NCBI GenBank assembly: GCA_028291985.1 | Contig: JAQGNE010000070.1 | Coordinates: 124,001 to 188,000, forward strand | Direction of reading: 5' to 3' | Source of the DNA: Polaromonas sp. | Lineage (GTDB): Bacteria > Pseudomonadota > Gammaproteobacteria > Burkholderiales > Burkholderiaceae_C | Length of the DNA stretch: 64,000 nucleotides | Shown: one piece after another, positions 8,901-16,422 of the stretch | Position numbering within the stretch: position 1 is the stretch's first letter | Layout: each line of letters begins with the position of its first letter | Notes under the pieces: model-generated | The model's database searches: none | Told to the model about the DNA's origin: nothing | What the model saw: the letters and a program-made list of their open reading frames with translations, nothing else | Translations under genes and position numbers: made by a program

Positions 8901-9337
8901 GTGCGAATCTGTACCGGGCGGCCGCTGGCCAGTATCTTTTGGTACAGCGTTGAAAGCCGCTCGCGCGGCAGCGGCGAGGCATCAGGCCTGGCCTGGCTTG
9001 TCACCCCGCGTATGACGAGTTCCTGCCGCAAGGTGGCGTCATCGGCGTGGGCAAACTTTTCGAGCCATTCGTGAAGGCGCTCCCGCATCTCGCCTGCCGC
9101 TTTTTTGGTGAAGGTGATGGCCAGCACTTCATGGGGCAGGATGTCTGCAGCCTTGCCATCAGCTCCGGTGCCCTCGCCGCCTTCCAGCAAGGCACGCAGC
9201 ACACGCGAGACCAGCATCCAGGTCTTGCCTGCGCCGGCGCAGGCCTCGACCGCCACATTGCGGCGCGGGTCGCAGGCAATTGCATAGAACGCTTCGGCAG
9301 AAACCGGCTGGCCGTTATGAAAATACGCAGGATTCAT
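5984..9337 (-). CDS. addA: UvrD/RecB-type helicase-nuclease, AddA-like
   Basis: ATP-dependent helicase with a C-terminal nuclease, expected to process double-strand breaks for recombination together with the protein encoded just upstream. About 1117 residues from the ATG at 9337. Superfamily 1 helicase motifs are in order: Walker A EACAGAGKTW (about 32-41), motif Ia AITFTKKAAGEMRERL, motif II DEFQDTNPLQW (about 411), motif III GDPKQSIYRFRRAEP, motif V LLTVHGAKGLEAQAV and motif VI YVALTRAC. The PD-(D/E)XK nuclease is at the C-terminus: LGRAMHRLLEWG, RRLDRLVRR and VLDYKS (about 1067), then IQAYRDAL. A dispersed repeat (7253-7301) lies in frame within the gene. RecB is the alternative, but the partner's cysteine pattern favours AddA. 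Confidence 0.85.
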   Translation of the reverse strand: MNPAYFHNGQPVSAEAFYAIACDPRRNVAVEACAGAGKTWMLVSRVLRALLEGGEGTGADGKAADILPHEVLAITFTKKAAGEMRERLHEWLEKFAHADDATLRQELVIRGVTSQARPDASPLPRERLSTLYQKILASGRPVQIRTFHSWFAALLRSAPLEALQQLGLPLNYDLLEDDGPAKALVWRRFYAALADDAPARADFETVVQMHGRFQADKALQGALDKRTEFMLADAQGVVDASVRAFGEQFPLFAGLAHPDQLLDAEPVHRALFLQAAQALGRASAPTFSAKGVELERAVSNADVGAMLAALLTDKGTARKFGDKLAGIATVRDAQDLALAMADARAQHEAWDYQQRMARLSRLLLAEYTSLKRERSWVDMNDVERAALVMLGDPVLAGWVQERLDARVRHLLIDEFQDTNPLQWQALSSWLSSYGGAGRAPSVFIVGDPKQSIYRFRRAEPQVFIAAQAFVQTVLDGDLLACDHTRRNSRAVMATVNAVMGNARDNDGYTDFRTHTSASADAGRVVRLPAIPRNTAGARLDSDAAEPTAWRDSLVTPRELPEDTLRTLEARQAAAWVAAQVAAGLKPRDVMALSRKRACLMPLQDELRACGVAAQIGEKTSLIDCCEVQDIVALFDVLVSPQHDLSMARVLRSPLFGVDSQSLVELALLKAATGEAWFDLLQNEELGPRGLIGLGPVLMQYKTWVDRLPPHDALQAIYQHGDVLARFAAAAPPASRSAVLSNLNALPGAALQLDGGRYATPYAFVRALKAGGLLAPAALNPDAVRLLTVHGAKGLEAQAVLILDADTPERAADSMSVLIEWPGEAAAPTRFVFLVSESRPPACALDALELERRARAREELNALYVALTRACNTLAISSIVPHRPTTSSWWQRLYTLAQPGMHEAGGHAEAAEPRAQAASIFEPGKAAKADDFFVLPDLPPLARRESPGVVVAFPADASASVEVSAPAVLGRAMHRLLEWGAGAADWADDRRARAVRAVQREFDLSPEQAADAAAAASRIQRGEAAWAWDSSVIDWQGNEVELVYGGQTRRLDRLVRRKDAGHVGQWWVLDYKSPGRPQDKPELVAQIQAYRDALRAIYPGDDIRAAFLTAQGSLVEVV
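7253..7301 (-). repeat. Dispersed 49-nt element, copy I (inside the addA-like gene)
   Basis: On the minus strand: core GCTACAAAATGAAGAGC (7301-7285), 20-nt linker, box GGGCTGGGACCT (7264-7253). Its box matches that of copy C. It is translated in frame as part of LLQNEELGPRGLIGLGPVL. The core is diverged, so this copy is less certain than others. Confidence 0.55.
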
Positions 9338-9411
9338 GGGGCAGTTGTCATCCGGTTCAAGCCGCTGTGGACGCGGGGCGGGGCGGGGCGATCGAACGTA
9401 AGGGCACGCCG

Positions 9412-11949
9412 TCACCAGAAGTCCTTGCGGCACAAGCCGCGCGCCGCGCAATAGGCGCATGCGGTACCTTCGCCCAACGCCGGCAACGGTGCAGCATGCT
9501 CAATGCGCGCCATGTCGGCCAGGATGCTGTCGATCAGCTGGTCGCGAAGCGCCACGATGTCGTCCTGGGCAAAGGTCTTGGTAGGCTCCTTCTCGCCCAG
9601 GTTGATATAGGCGGCAGTCAGCGTGTCGTCTTCCAGCAAAGCGGCATAAAAGGCCAGCTGGGTGTCTTCCTGAGCGTCCTTGATGCGCGCCTGCGTGACG
9701 GTGCGGCCTTCGGTCTTGTAGTCCATCAGCAGGTGGCTGCCGTCGGCGCAGCGGTCAATGCGGTCGATTTTTCCAACCAGCGAGAGCGTACCCAAAGGCA
9801 TTTCTTTCCAGACCTCGCCCTCATGAAACTGCGCGCCTGCCGCTTCATGCGCTGCCAGCCACTCCAGATAGCCGGCCCTGGTGCGGGGCCAGATGGCCGC
9901 GAAAGGCAAAAACTCGCTATCGGTTAGGCCCAGCTCGGCCTTCGCTTCATCAGCTGCTATGTTAATCATAGCTATACGCCCTTGCATCGACTGGGCTGGC
10001 ACCGCTTTCAGTGCTTCATGAAAGCGGTAGAGCAGCTGATGCAGCCAGTTGCCGAACTCGCGTTTGCCCAACTCGCTTTCCAGCTCTTCCGATGCCTGCA
10101 GGCCGAGCTGGCGCAAGGCAAAAAAACGGTAGGGGCAGCGCCGCAGGTCTTCATAAGCGCTGGCAGACAGTCGCTTGACCGGCACCGCCTCGCCCGTCGG
10201 TGCCGGAAACAGCGTGGCTTTCAAGGCAACGCTGCGGCCAATGCGGGGATCGCATGCGTGGTCGGGCGAATGCTGCAGGCGCACCTCCTGCACAAAGCCG
10301 CTCGGCATCAGGCGCTCCCCGGCTTCGCTGGTGCGCCAGAGCACATCGATATGCGGCAGGCACAAGGCGTAGTTCCAGGCTGCGCGCTGGGCGCTGGCGG
10401 TTTCCTCACGGGACGGCAGCCCCAACACTGCCCGCTGCGCAGGTGTCCAGCCGCCCGGCGGCTCTGGCGATACCGCCAGCCGCACTTCATCTGCGCCGGG
10501 AAGCACCACTGCCTGCATGGGCCGGCCCAGGAGCTGGCTGAGCGGCAGGATGATGACCTGGGGCGCATCGGCATGGTCGGGCGAAAAATTCGCGGCCTCC
10601 AGCGTGTGATTGACCCAGCTGGTGAAGTCCTGCAGCGTCATGCGGACCTCGGGCAGCGGCGGCGACCCATCAGGCGTATCGGCCTGCCCTGCCCAGCCCA
10701 GCCGCAGCGCTTCAATGACCTTTGCGCCCGCGGTATCGGCCTCCAGCGGCGCCCACTGGCCAGCCAACTCAAGGGCGGCGCGCAGACCCGTCAGCCAGCT
10801 GGCCAGCGTTCGCGTCTTTTGCAGGCCATCACGCACGCCAGCCACCAATGCAACAGTCTGTCGGGTGCCTTCGTCTGCCACCAGCATGCGCCAGTACCGA
10901 AGGCCAGCCTTGCGCAGCGCCACCTCGACCGCCCGGGTCTGGCGGGCATCGCAGGCCGGTGCATTTTTCAGCCAGTCAAGCACGGCATCAGAAGATGCAT
11001 CCCAGGGCAATGCGCGCAGCAGGCTCATCACAGCAGCAGCAGCGCGAGTGGTCGACAACTTCCAGCCGGTTTCATCGCGCAGCGCCACCTGCTGCTCTGC
11101 CAGGATGGCATGCACGCGGCGCGTGAGCAGCCGGTCTTGCGCAATCAGCGCAACCGGGCTTCGCTGAGCGGCCAGGTGGGCCATGACGCATGCGGCTGCG
11201 CGGTGCGCCTCGTCTTCGGTGTCAATCGCCTCATGCAGCGCCAGCAGGCCGGTCGATGCAGGCGGCAAAAGTTCCAGCAGCAGCGCGCGCGGGCCAAAAT
11301 GAGCCTTCAGCGCCTTGACCAATGGCTCCGACTGGAAGCCTTCCATCAGAACGAGCATATCCAGGTGATCAGCCGCCTCGGGGGTGAACAGGACATCGGA
11401 CGGGTAAGCGGATGTCGCCGCCCATATCAGCGCGATTCGGCCCAGGGCCAGTTCGAGCGCAAGCGCCGGGGCCTGCAATCCGGCGTTGAGTTCTGCAGCC
11501 AGGCGGCTGCCCCAGGCCAGCCGGTCGGCTGGCGCCTGTGCAGCTGCCACCCGGGCCAGCGACCAGGCTGATTCCAGCAGGCGCCCGGCCAGCGTGTGCT
11601 GCTGGGCGCCAAGGCCGGCACGGGCCAGCAGGGATGATGCGGTGAGTATGTCGATCGCCGCGTCCATACGCATGTCATCGCCCGTCGCGGGCATGGCGCC
11701 GCCACTGGCAAGCAGGCCGGCTGCCCAGGTCATGCTGGTTTGGAACTGGGGAACAAAAGTGGCGGTCGCGCCTTTTTGTTCAATGCACAGCGACCACGCA
11801 GCGCGGGCATGCGGGATCAGCTGCGCATACGGCACCAGAACCATCGTGCGCGAAGGATGCGCGCCGTCATGCGCCAGCATGTCGGCCAGGCGGTGCATGG
11901 CCTGGCACCAGTGTTCTTTTTCGGTCTCGTCAGTCATCGGGGAGCGCAT
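9412..11949 (-). CDS. addB: AddB-like nuclease with inactive-type helicase fold and Fe-S cluster cysteines
   Basis: Partner of the helicase-nuclease encoded 74 bases downstream. About 845 residues (or 841 from the second ATG at 11937). The C-terminal third is a PD-(D/E)XK nuclease: LSASAYEDLRRCPYRFF (Cys about 603), KIDRIDRCADG, LLMDYKTEGR (about 739) and EDTQLAFYAALL. Three more cysteines close the protein (C831, C834, C840, in CAYCAARGLC). One Cys before and three after the nuclease is the 4Fe-4S arrangement known for AddB. No intact Walker A is visible at the N-terminus. The order addB-addA is the common one. A repeat element (9956-10004) sits in frame. Confidence 0.82.
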   Translation of the reverse strand: MRSPMTDETEKEHWCQAMHRLADMLAHDGAHPSRTMVLVPYAQLIPHARAAWSLCIEQKGATATFVPQFQTSMTWAAGLLASGGAMPATGDDMRMDAAIDILTASSLLARAGLGAQQHTLAGRLLESAWSLARVAAAQAPADRLAWGSRLAAELNAGLQAPALALELALGRIALIWAATSAYPSDVLFTPEAADHLDMLVLMEGFQSEPLVKALKAHFGPRALLLELLPPASTGLLALHEAIDTEDEAHRAAACVMAHLAAQRSPVALIAQDRLLTRRVHAILAEQQVALRDETGWKLSTTRAAAAVMSLLRALPWDASSDAVLDWLKNAPACDARQTRAVEVALRKAGLRYWRMLVADEGTRQTVALVAGVRDGLQKTRTLASWLTGLRAALELAGQWAPLEADTAGAKVIEALRLGWAGQADTPDGSPPLPEVRMTLQDFTSWVNHTLEAANFSPDHADAPQVIILPLSQLLGRPMQAVVLPGADEVRLAVSPEPPGGWTPAQRAVLGLPSREETASAQRAAWNYALCLPHIDVLWRTSEAGERLMPSGFVQEVRLQHSPDHACDPRIGRSVALKATLFPAPTGEAVPVKRLSASAYEDLRRCPYRFFALRQLGLQASEELESELGKREFGNWLHQLLYRFHEALKAVPAQSMQGRIAMINIAADEAKAELGLTDSEFLPFAAIWPRTRAGYLEWLAAHEAAGAQFHEGEVWKEMPLGTLSLVGKIDRIDRCADGSHLLMDYKTEGRTVTQARIKDAQEDTQLAFYAALLEDDTLTAAYINLGEKEPTKTFAQDDIVALRDQLIDSILADMARIEHAAPLPALGEGTACAYCAARGLCRKDFW
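9956..10004 (+). repeat. Dispersed 49-nt element, copy C (inside the addB-like gene)
   Basis: Core GCTATGTTAATCATAGC (9956-9972, perfect 6-bp arms with G/C in place of T/A), 20-nt linker, box GGGCTGGCACCG (9993-10004). On the gene's strand the core encodes the run AMINIAA. Confidence 0.75.
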
Positions 11950-11984
11950 AAAAATCGGTAAAAAGCCATGGTGCGACGCTTGAC

Positions 11985-12033
11985 GCTATCGGTGCGATAG
12001 CTGCTGTGCCGGTCAAACCTGCTTTGGGTGGCG
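11985..12033 (+). repeat. Dispersed 49-nt element, copy J
   Basis: Core GCTATCGGTGCGATAGC (11985-12001, perfect arms GCTATC/GATAGC). The linker and 3' box are poorly conserved. It lies between the divergent addB-like gene and trxA. Confidence 0.55.
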
Positions 12034-12105
12034 GCCGGGCACACTTGCTTTCTGACAAAATACCCAAAACTTTAGCCGTCTCAGCACACTTCTCAAGGAA
12101 TCGTC

Positions 12106-12438
12106 ATGGCCAGCGAACTGATTAAACATACCACCGATGCAACATTTGAAGCCGATGTGATCAAGTCGGGGCAACCTGTGCTGGTCGACTACTGGGCTGA
12201 ATGGTGCGGCCCTTGCAAGATGATCGCACCGATTCTGGACGACATCGCCACCACCTACGACGGCAAGCTCCAGGTCGCCAAGATGAATGTGGACGAAAAC
12301 CGCGATATTCCTGCCAAGTTTGGCATTCGCGGCATACCTACACTGATGCTGTTCAAAAACGGTGAACTTGCCGCCACCAAGGTTGGCGCCATGAGCAAGG
12401 CTCAACTCACCGCTTTCATTGACCAGCAACTGGTTTGA
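12106..12438 (+). CDS. trxA: Thioredoxin 1
   Basis: Cytoplasmic disulfide reductase of 110 residues, reduced by thioredoxin reductase. The active site WCGPC is at residues 33-37, followed by [11 protein letters not shown]. The cis-proline segment [15 protein letters not shown] and the C-terminal [12 protein letters not shown] helix are typical. The start at 12106 is preceded by AAGGAATC. It stands directly before rho, the same order as in Escherichia coli. No oddities. Confidence 0.97.
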   Translation: MASELIKHTTDATFEADVIKSGQPVLVDYWAEWCGPCKMIAPILDDIATTYDGKLQVAKMNVDENRDIPAKFGIRGIPTLMLFKNGELAATKVGAMSKAQLTAFIDQQLV

Positions 12439-12463
12439 AACTCTCGGCCGCCGCGGGCTTGAA

Positions 12464-12505
12464 GGTCTGGAGGCGGCAATCGGCTGACAGCCGGGCCTCC
12501 AGACC
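12464..12505. terminator. Nested hairpin between trxA and rho
   Basis: Perfect 11-bp arms GGTCTGGAGGC (12464-12474) and GCCTCCAGACC (12495-12505), with an inner GGCT/AGCC pair (12482-12492). No T-run follows, so it may act as a 3' end protector of trxA mRNA or a Rho-assisted stop rather than as an intrinsic terminator. Confidence 0.55.
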
Positions 12506-12619
12506 AGTGCGGTAGCCGAAACGCGTCCCCACAAAAAATCTGCCCCTATCGGCCATTGGCTCCTTTGTACTTGCCAATTGGCCCGGCGGACGGCAACCCG
12601 GGAAACGCTGATTTCCTGT

Positions 12620-12625
12620 CATAAT
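12620..12625 (+). promoter_or_regulatory. Possible extended -10 promoter of rho
   Basis: CATAAT preceded by TGT (extended -10 pattern), about 170 bases before the rho start. No convincing -35 is visible. The 359-base gap between trxA and rho otherwise holds the hairpin at 12464-12505 and a long leader. rho mRNAs in other bacteria have long leaders used for autoregulation. Confidence 0.35.
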
Positions 12626-12797
12626 CCAAAAACTCACCGTCAGGCCACCCGCCAGGCGGTTCGAGTTACCGGTTTGTTTTGCCCACCTTCACCGTGGCAT
12701 CCGTTCAAACCTCCCCCGTTTTGTCGAATGAACTCCGCACGGAGTCGCTTTCTCGCAATCTCGCACCCCTCTTTCTGTCATCCAAGCAGGTATACCC

Positions 12798-14060
12798 ATG
12801 CATTTAAACGAGCTCAAGGCACTGCATGTGTCTGAAGTCCTCAAGCAGGCCGAGGCCCTTGAGATCGAAAACGTCGGCCGGATGCGCAAACAGGAGCTGA
12901 TGTTTGCCATCATCAAGAAGCGCTCCAAGACTGGCGAAACCATCGTGGCCGATGGCGTGCTGGAAGTGCTGCCTGACGGATTCGGTTTTCTGCGCGCACC
13001 AGACTCCAGCTACACCGCCAGCACGGACGACATCTACATCAGCCCGAGCCAGATTCGCCGCTTCAACCTGCACACCGGCGACATGATTGAAGGTGAAGTG
13101 CGCACACCGAAAGACGGTGAGCGCTACTTTGCCCTGAACAAGCTGGACAAGGTCAATGACGGCGCGCCCGAGGCGAACAAGCACAAGGTGATGTTCGAGA
13201 ACCTGACGCCGCTGTTTCCGCGCGAGCAGTTCAAGCTCGAACGCGACATCAAGGGCGAGGAAAACCTGACCAGCCGGATCATTGACATTGTTGCGCCTAT
13301 CGGAAAAGGTCAGCGCGCCTTGCTGGTTGCGCCGCCGAAATCCGGCAAGACGGTGATGATGCAGAACATCGCCCACGCCATCACCGCCAACTACCCCGAA
13401 GTGGTCATGATGGTGCTGCTGGTCGATGAGCGCCCCGAAGAAGTGACAGAGATGCAGCGCAGTGTGCGCGGCGAGGTGATTTCATCCACCTTCGATGAAC
13501 CCGCAGCCCGCCATGTGCATGTGGCTGAAATGGTGATCGAGCGTGCCAAGCGCCTGGTGGAATTGGGCAAGGACGTGGTGATTTTGCTGGACTCCATCAC
13601 ACGGTTGGCTCGCGCCTACAACAACGTGCTGCCATCCTCTGGAAAGGTGTTGACGGGCGGTGTGGATGCCAACGCCTTGCAGCGTCCCAAACGCTTTTTT
13701 GGTGCAGCCCGCAAGATCGAGGAAGGCGGCAGCCTCACGATCATCGGCACCGCGCTTGTTGATACCGGTAGCCGCATGGACGAGGTGATCTTTGAAGAAT
13801 TCAAAGGCACCGGTAATTGCGAGATTCACCTGGATCGCCGCCTGTATGAAAAGCGCGTGTTTCCGGCCATTCACCTGAACCGCAGCGGCACCCGCAAGGA
13901 AGAATTGCTGCTGGCCCCCGAGATCCTGCAGAAGTCACGGATTTTGCGGCAGTTTATGTACAACATGGACGAGATCGAATCGATGGAGCTGATGTTGAAA
14001 AACATGAAGGCCACCAAAAACAACCACGAGTTCTTCGACATGATGCGGCGCGGGGGCTGA
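12798..14060 (+). CDS. rho: Transcription termination factor Rho
   Basis: Hexameric RNA-dependent ATPase that ends transcription. 420 residues, the usual length without insertions. N-terminal helix bundle [19 protein letters not shown], the cold-shock-type RNA-binding domain with [15 protein letters not shown] (about 58-72) and [13 protein letters not shown], Walker [12 protein letters not shown] (about 177-187), Walker [17 protein letters not shown] and the Q/R-loop residues are all present. It is followed by rpmE2 after 89 bases. No unusual features. Confidence 0.98.
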   Translation: MHLNELKALHVSEVLKQAEALEIENVGRMRKQELMFAIIKKRSKTGETIVADGVLEVLPDGFGFLRAPDSSYTASTDDIYISPSQIRRFNLHTGDMIEGEVRTPKDGERYFALNKLDKVNDGAPEANKHKVMFENLTPLFPREQFKLERDIKGEENLTSRIIDIVAPIGKGQRALLVAPPKSGKTVMMQNIAHAITANYPEVVMMVLLVDERPEEVTEMQRSVRGEVISSTFDEPAARHVHVAEMVIERAKRLVELGKDVVILLDSITRLARAYNNVLPSSGKVLTGGVDANALQRPKRFFGAARKIEEGGSLTIIGTALVDTGSRMDEVIFEEFKGTGNCEIHLDRRLYEKRVFPAIHLNRSGTRKEELLLAPEILQKSRILRQFMYNMDEIESMELMLKNMKATKNNHEFFDMMRRGG

Positions 14061-14075
14061 TCGCAAGTTGCACGC

Positions 14076-14081
14076 TATAAT
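14076..14081 (+). promoter_or_regulatory. -10 box of the rpmE2 promoter
   Basis: Perfect TATAAT 69 bases before the rpmE2 start and just after the rho stop. No good -35 at 17 bases. It implies that rpmE2 can be transcribed separately from rho. Confidence 0.5.
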
Positions 14082-14101
14082 CATAGGCTTTACGGAAAGT
14101 G

Positions 14102-14118
14102 CTCAAAACGGTTTTGAG
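14102..14118. promoter_or_regulatory. Perfect 17-bp palindrome in the rpmE2 leader
   Basis: CTCAAAACGGTTTTGAG: 8-bp arms around one base, located between the -10 box (14076-14081) and the ribosome site of rpmE2. It may be a repressor operator or, as RNA, a small hairpin for feedback by L31. Zinc-free L31 genes are often under Zur in other bacteria, but this is not the usual Zur sequence. Confidence 0.45.
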
Positions 14119-14149
14119 TGGCTGCCGACATTGACATCAAAGGAAGATC

Positions 14150-14428
14150 ATGAAAGACGGCATTCACCCCAATTACCGCGAAGTTTGTTTTCTGGATTTG
14201 TCCAACAACTTCAAGTTCGTCACCCGCTCATGCGTGAACACCAAAGAAATGGTGAAGATGGACGACGGCCGCGAGCTGCCCCTGTACAAGCTCGATACTT
14301 CCAGCGAATCGCATCCTTTCTACACCGGCACACAGAAGTCGGTCGACAACATGGGTGGCCGCGTCGAGCGCTTCCGTAACCGCTTCGGCAAGACAGCTGC
14401 CAAAGACGCAGCACCGGCTGCAGAATAA
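14150..14428 (+). CDS. rpmE2: 50S ribosomal protein L31 type B
   Basis: Large-subunit ribosomal protein bL31 of 92 residues. It begins MKDGIHPNYREVCFLDLS and has the type-B region HPFYTGTQKSVDNMGGRVERF. It lacks the CxxC zinc pairs of the A type: the two cysteines, C13 and C28, are not in that arrangement, so it is the zinc-independent form. The C-terminal tail AAKDAAPAAE is low-complexity. AAAGGAAG precedes the ATG. It is ended by a strong intrinsic terminator. Confidence 0.95.
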   Translation: MKDGIHPNYREVCFLDLSNNFKFVTRSCVNTKEMVKMDDGRELPLYKLDTSSESHPFYTGTQKSVDNMGGRVERFRNRFGKTAAKDAAPAAE

Positions 14429-14476
14429 GCAGCACTTGGCAGCGCCGGCTCCAGTAGCCGGCATGCCAGCGCATCC

Positions 14477-14510
14477 AAAAAGCAGCCTGAGATTCAGGCT
14501 GCTTTTTTTT
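14477..14510 (+). terminator. Intrinsic terminator after rpmE2
   Basis: AGCAGCCTGA (14481-14490), loop GAT, TCAGGCTGCT (14494-14503), then a run of T to 14510. A-rich sequence lies before the stem, so it could also act weakly in the opposite direction. Confidence 0.95.
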
Positions 14511-14577
14511 GCGCACAAAATGCCGGTTGGATGGCACGCCGTGCCTGCAACCGCTACCAACATCTTCCACGACCGCC

Positions 14578-16422
14578 TTGAACAATCCTTCGCCCGCACT
14601 CATTGCCCAGTCAGCTGTTCGCCGCTTGCCGCGGTTGGCACTGTTGCTGTTTTGCGTTGCTTATGTGTTGCCGGGATTTTTTGGGCGAGCCCCCTGGAGA
14701 AGTGAGGACATCACCAGTTTCGGTGTGATGCAGGAGCTGGCGTCTGGCGGCAGCAACTGGCTGGCGCCTGAACTGCTGGGCCAGACCACCGGCTTTGATG
14801 CGCTGGTGCCGTACTGGATTGGTGCCGTCGCGATACGTGTCTTGCCGTTTTTCGACCCGGCATTGGCGGTGCGGGTTCCGTTTGGATTGATGCTCGCAGC
14901 CACACTGCTGTCTACCTGGTACGCCATCTACTATCTGGCGCGCAGTCCGCAGGCTCAGCCGGTGGCATTTGCTTTTGGCGGGGAGGCAGAGCCTGTCGAC
15001 TATGCGCGGGCCATTGCAGATGCCGGTCTGCTGGCCTTGATTGCAAGCCTCGGGCTGGCGCAGTTGTCGCACGAGACCACCCCGGCACTGGCACAACTCG
15101 TGTTCGTGGCCCTGAGCTTCTACGCCATGTCGGCCAGCCCTTACCGCAAGGCAAGCCGCCTTGTGGGGCCTGCGATGGGGCTGGCCATCGGCCTGGTGGG
15201 GCTCAGTCTGAGCGGGGCGCCGACCCTGGCGTTACTGCTGGGCGCGGGTGGAACCATGGTCGAATGGTCTCGTCAGCGCATGGCGGCCAACGATGACGCG
15301 GGCACTAAACTGCTTGCGGGAACCCTGCAACGTGACGCGCGGCATTGGGTTTACCTCATCGCTACGCTCACGTGTGTCGCTGGCGTGCTTGCCTACGGAC
15401 TTGACCTCTGGACATGGCGGATCCAGTTGCCCGGCACGGACGAGCAGACGCTTCTGAACGATGTCCGTCGTCTGGGGCGTCTGCTGCTCTGGTTTACCTG
15501 GCCTGCCTGGCCTCTGGCCCTATGGACGCTGTGGCGCTGGCGCAGGCAACTCGTTAGTCGACATGTGGCGCTGCCGCTGTGGTTTGCGTCAGTTGCCATA
15601 GGCGCCACGCTGACCACCGATGCATCAGACCGTAGCCTGTTGCTGAGCCTGCCGCCGCTTGCCGCCCTGGCAGCATTTGCATTGCCCACGCTCAAGCGCA
15701 GCGTGGCTTCACTGATAGACTGGTTCACGCTGCTGTTTTTCAGCGGCTGCGCCATCATCATCTGGGTGATATGGATTGCGATGCAAACCGGCGTGCCGCG
15801 CCAGCCTGCCGCCAACGTTGCCAAGCTGGCACCAGGGTTTGAGCCCAGCTTCGCATGGTTTCCCTTTGTGGCAGCTTTGGCGGCAACCATCGCCTGGGCC
15901 TGGCTGGTCAAATGGCGCGCCAGCGCCAACCGCTCGGCCGTGTGGAAATCGCTGGTGCTGCCCGCCGGCGGCACTACCTTGTGCTGGATGTTGCTGATGA
16001 CCCTGTGGTTGCCGCTGCTTGACTATGCACGCAGCTACGCACCCATATCGCGGCAACTCGCCAGCCTGGTGGACCCGCAGGACTGCGTCGAATTTTATGG
16101 CATCAGTAGCGCCCAGGCGACAGCTCTGCGCTACCACGGGAAACTCAAGCTGCAGCAGGCCGGCGCACGCGCAAGTTGCCCTTTCCTGATCGTCGATCTC
16201 AATGCGCAGGCTAACTTGAGCAGCCGTGTAAACCTGCCTGATTGGGCCTTTAAAGCAACCATCAGGCGCGCAGATCGAAAGGAAAACATCCTGTTGTTCC
16301 AGCGGGTAAGTTCCGTCTTGCAGCAGGGACGGTCAGTGCCTGAAAACGAAGTCTGGCTTGTGGCAGCCAGCGCAAGTGCCGACCCGGGTTTGCACCCGGT
16401 GCTGCCGCTCACAAACCCGTGA
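14578..16422 (+). CDS. Integral membrane glycosyltransferase-like protein (GT-C/ArnT type)
   Basis: About 614 residues with some twelve hydrophobic helices. The first helix (LPRLALLLFCVAYVLPGFFG) is followed by an extracytoplasmic loop RAPWRSEDITSFGVMQEL, resembling the acidic first loop of ArnT/PMT-like transferases that move sugars from lipid carriers. A soluble C-terminal part has CVEFYGISSAQATALRYHGK. The start is uncertain: the frame is open from 14509, but that TTG overlaps the rpmE2 terminator, so the TTG at 14578 is preferred. The stop overlaps the next gene by four bases, showing translational coupling with the MATE transporter. The substrate is unknown. Confidence 0.7.
   Translation: MNNPSPALIAQSAVRRLPRLALLLFCVAYVLPGFFGRAPWRSEDITSFGVMQELASGGSNWLAPELLGQTTGFDALVPYWIGAVAIRVLPFFDPALAVRVPFGLMLAATLLSTWYAIYYLARSPQAQPVAFAFGGEAEPVDYARAIADAGLLALIASLGLAQLSHETTPALAQLVFVALSFYAMSASPYRKASRLVGPAMGLAIGLVGLSLSGAPTLALLLGAGGTMVEWSRQRMAANDDAGTKLLAGTLQRDARHWVYLIATLTCVAGVLAYGLDLWTWRIQLPGTDEQTLLNDVRRLGRLLLWFTWPAWPLALWTLWRWRRQLVSRHVALPLWFASVAIGATLTTDASDRSLLLSLPPLAALAAFALPTLKRSVASLIDWFTLLFFSGCAIIIWVIWIAMQTGVPRQPAANVAKLAPGFEPSFAWFPFVAALAATIAWAWLVKWRASANRSAVWKSLVLPAGGTTLCWMLLMTLWLPLLDYARSYAPISRQLASLVDPQDCVEFYGISSAQATALRYHGKLKLQQAGARASCPFLIVDLNAQANLSSRVNLPDWAFKATIRRADRKENILLFQRVSSVLQQGRSVPENEVWLVAASASADPGLHPVLPLTNP

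Noticed and set aside
5984-9337. RecB of a RecBCD complex
   Set aside because: No recC or recD is adjacent and the partner has the AddB-type four-cysteine pattern.
9982-11571. A 529-codon open frame antisense to the addB-like gene
   Set aside because: It is a shadow caused by codon bias of the gene on the other strand, with no recognisable domain and odd composition.
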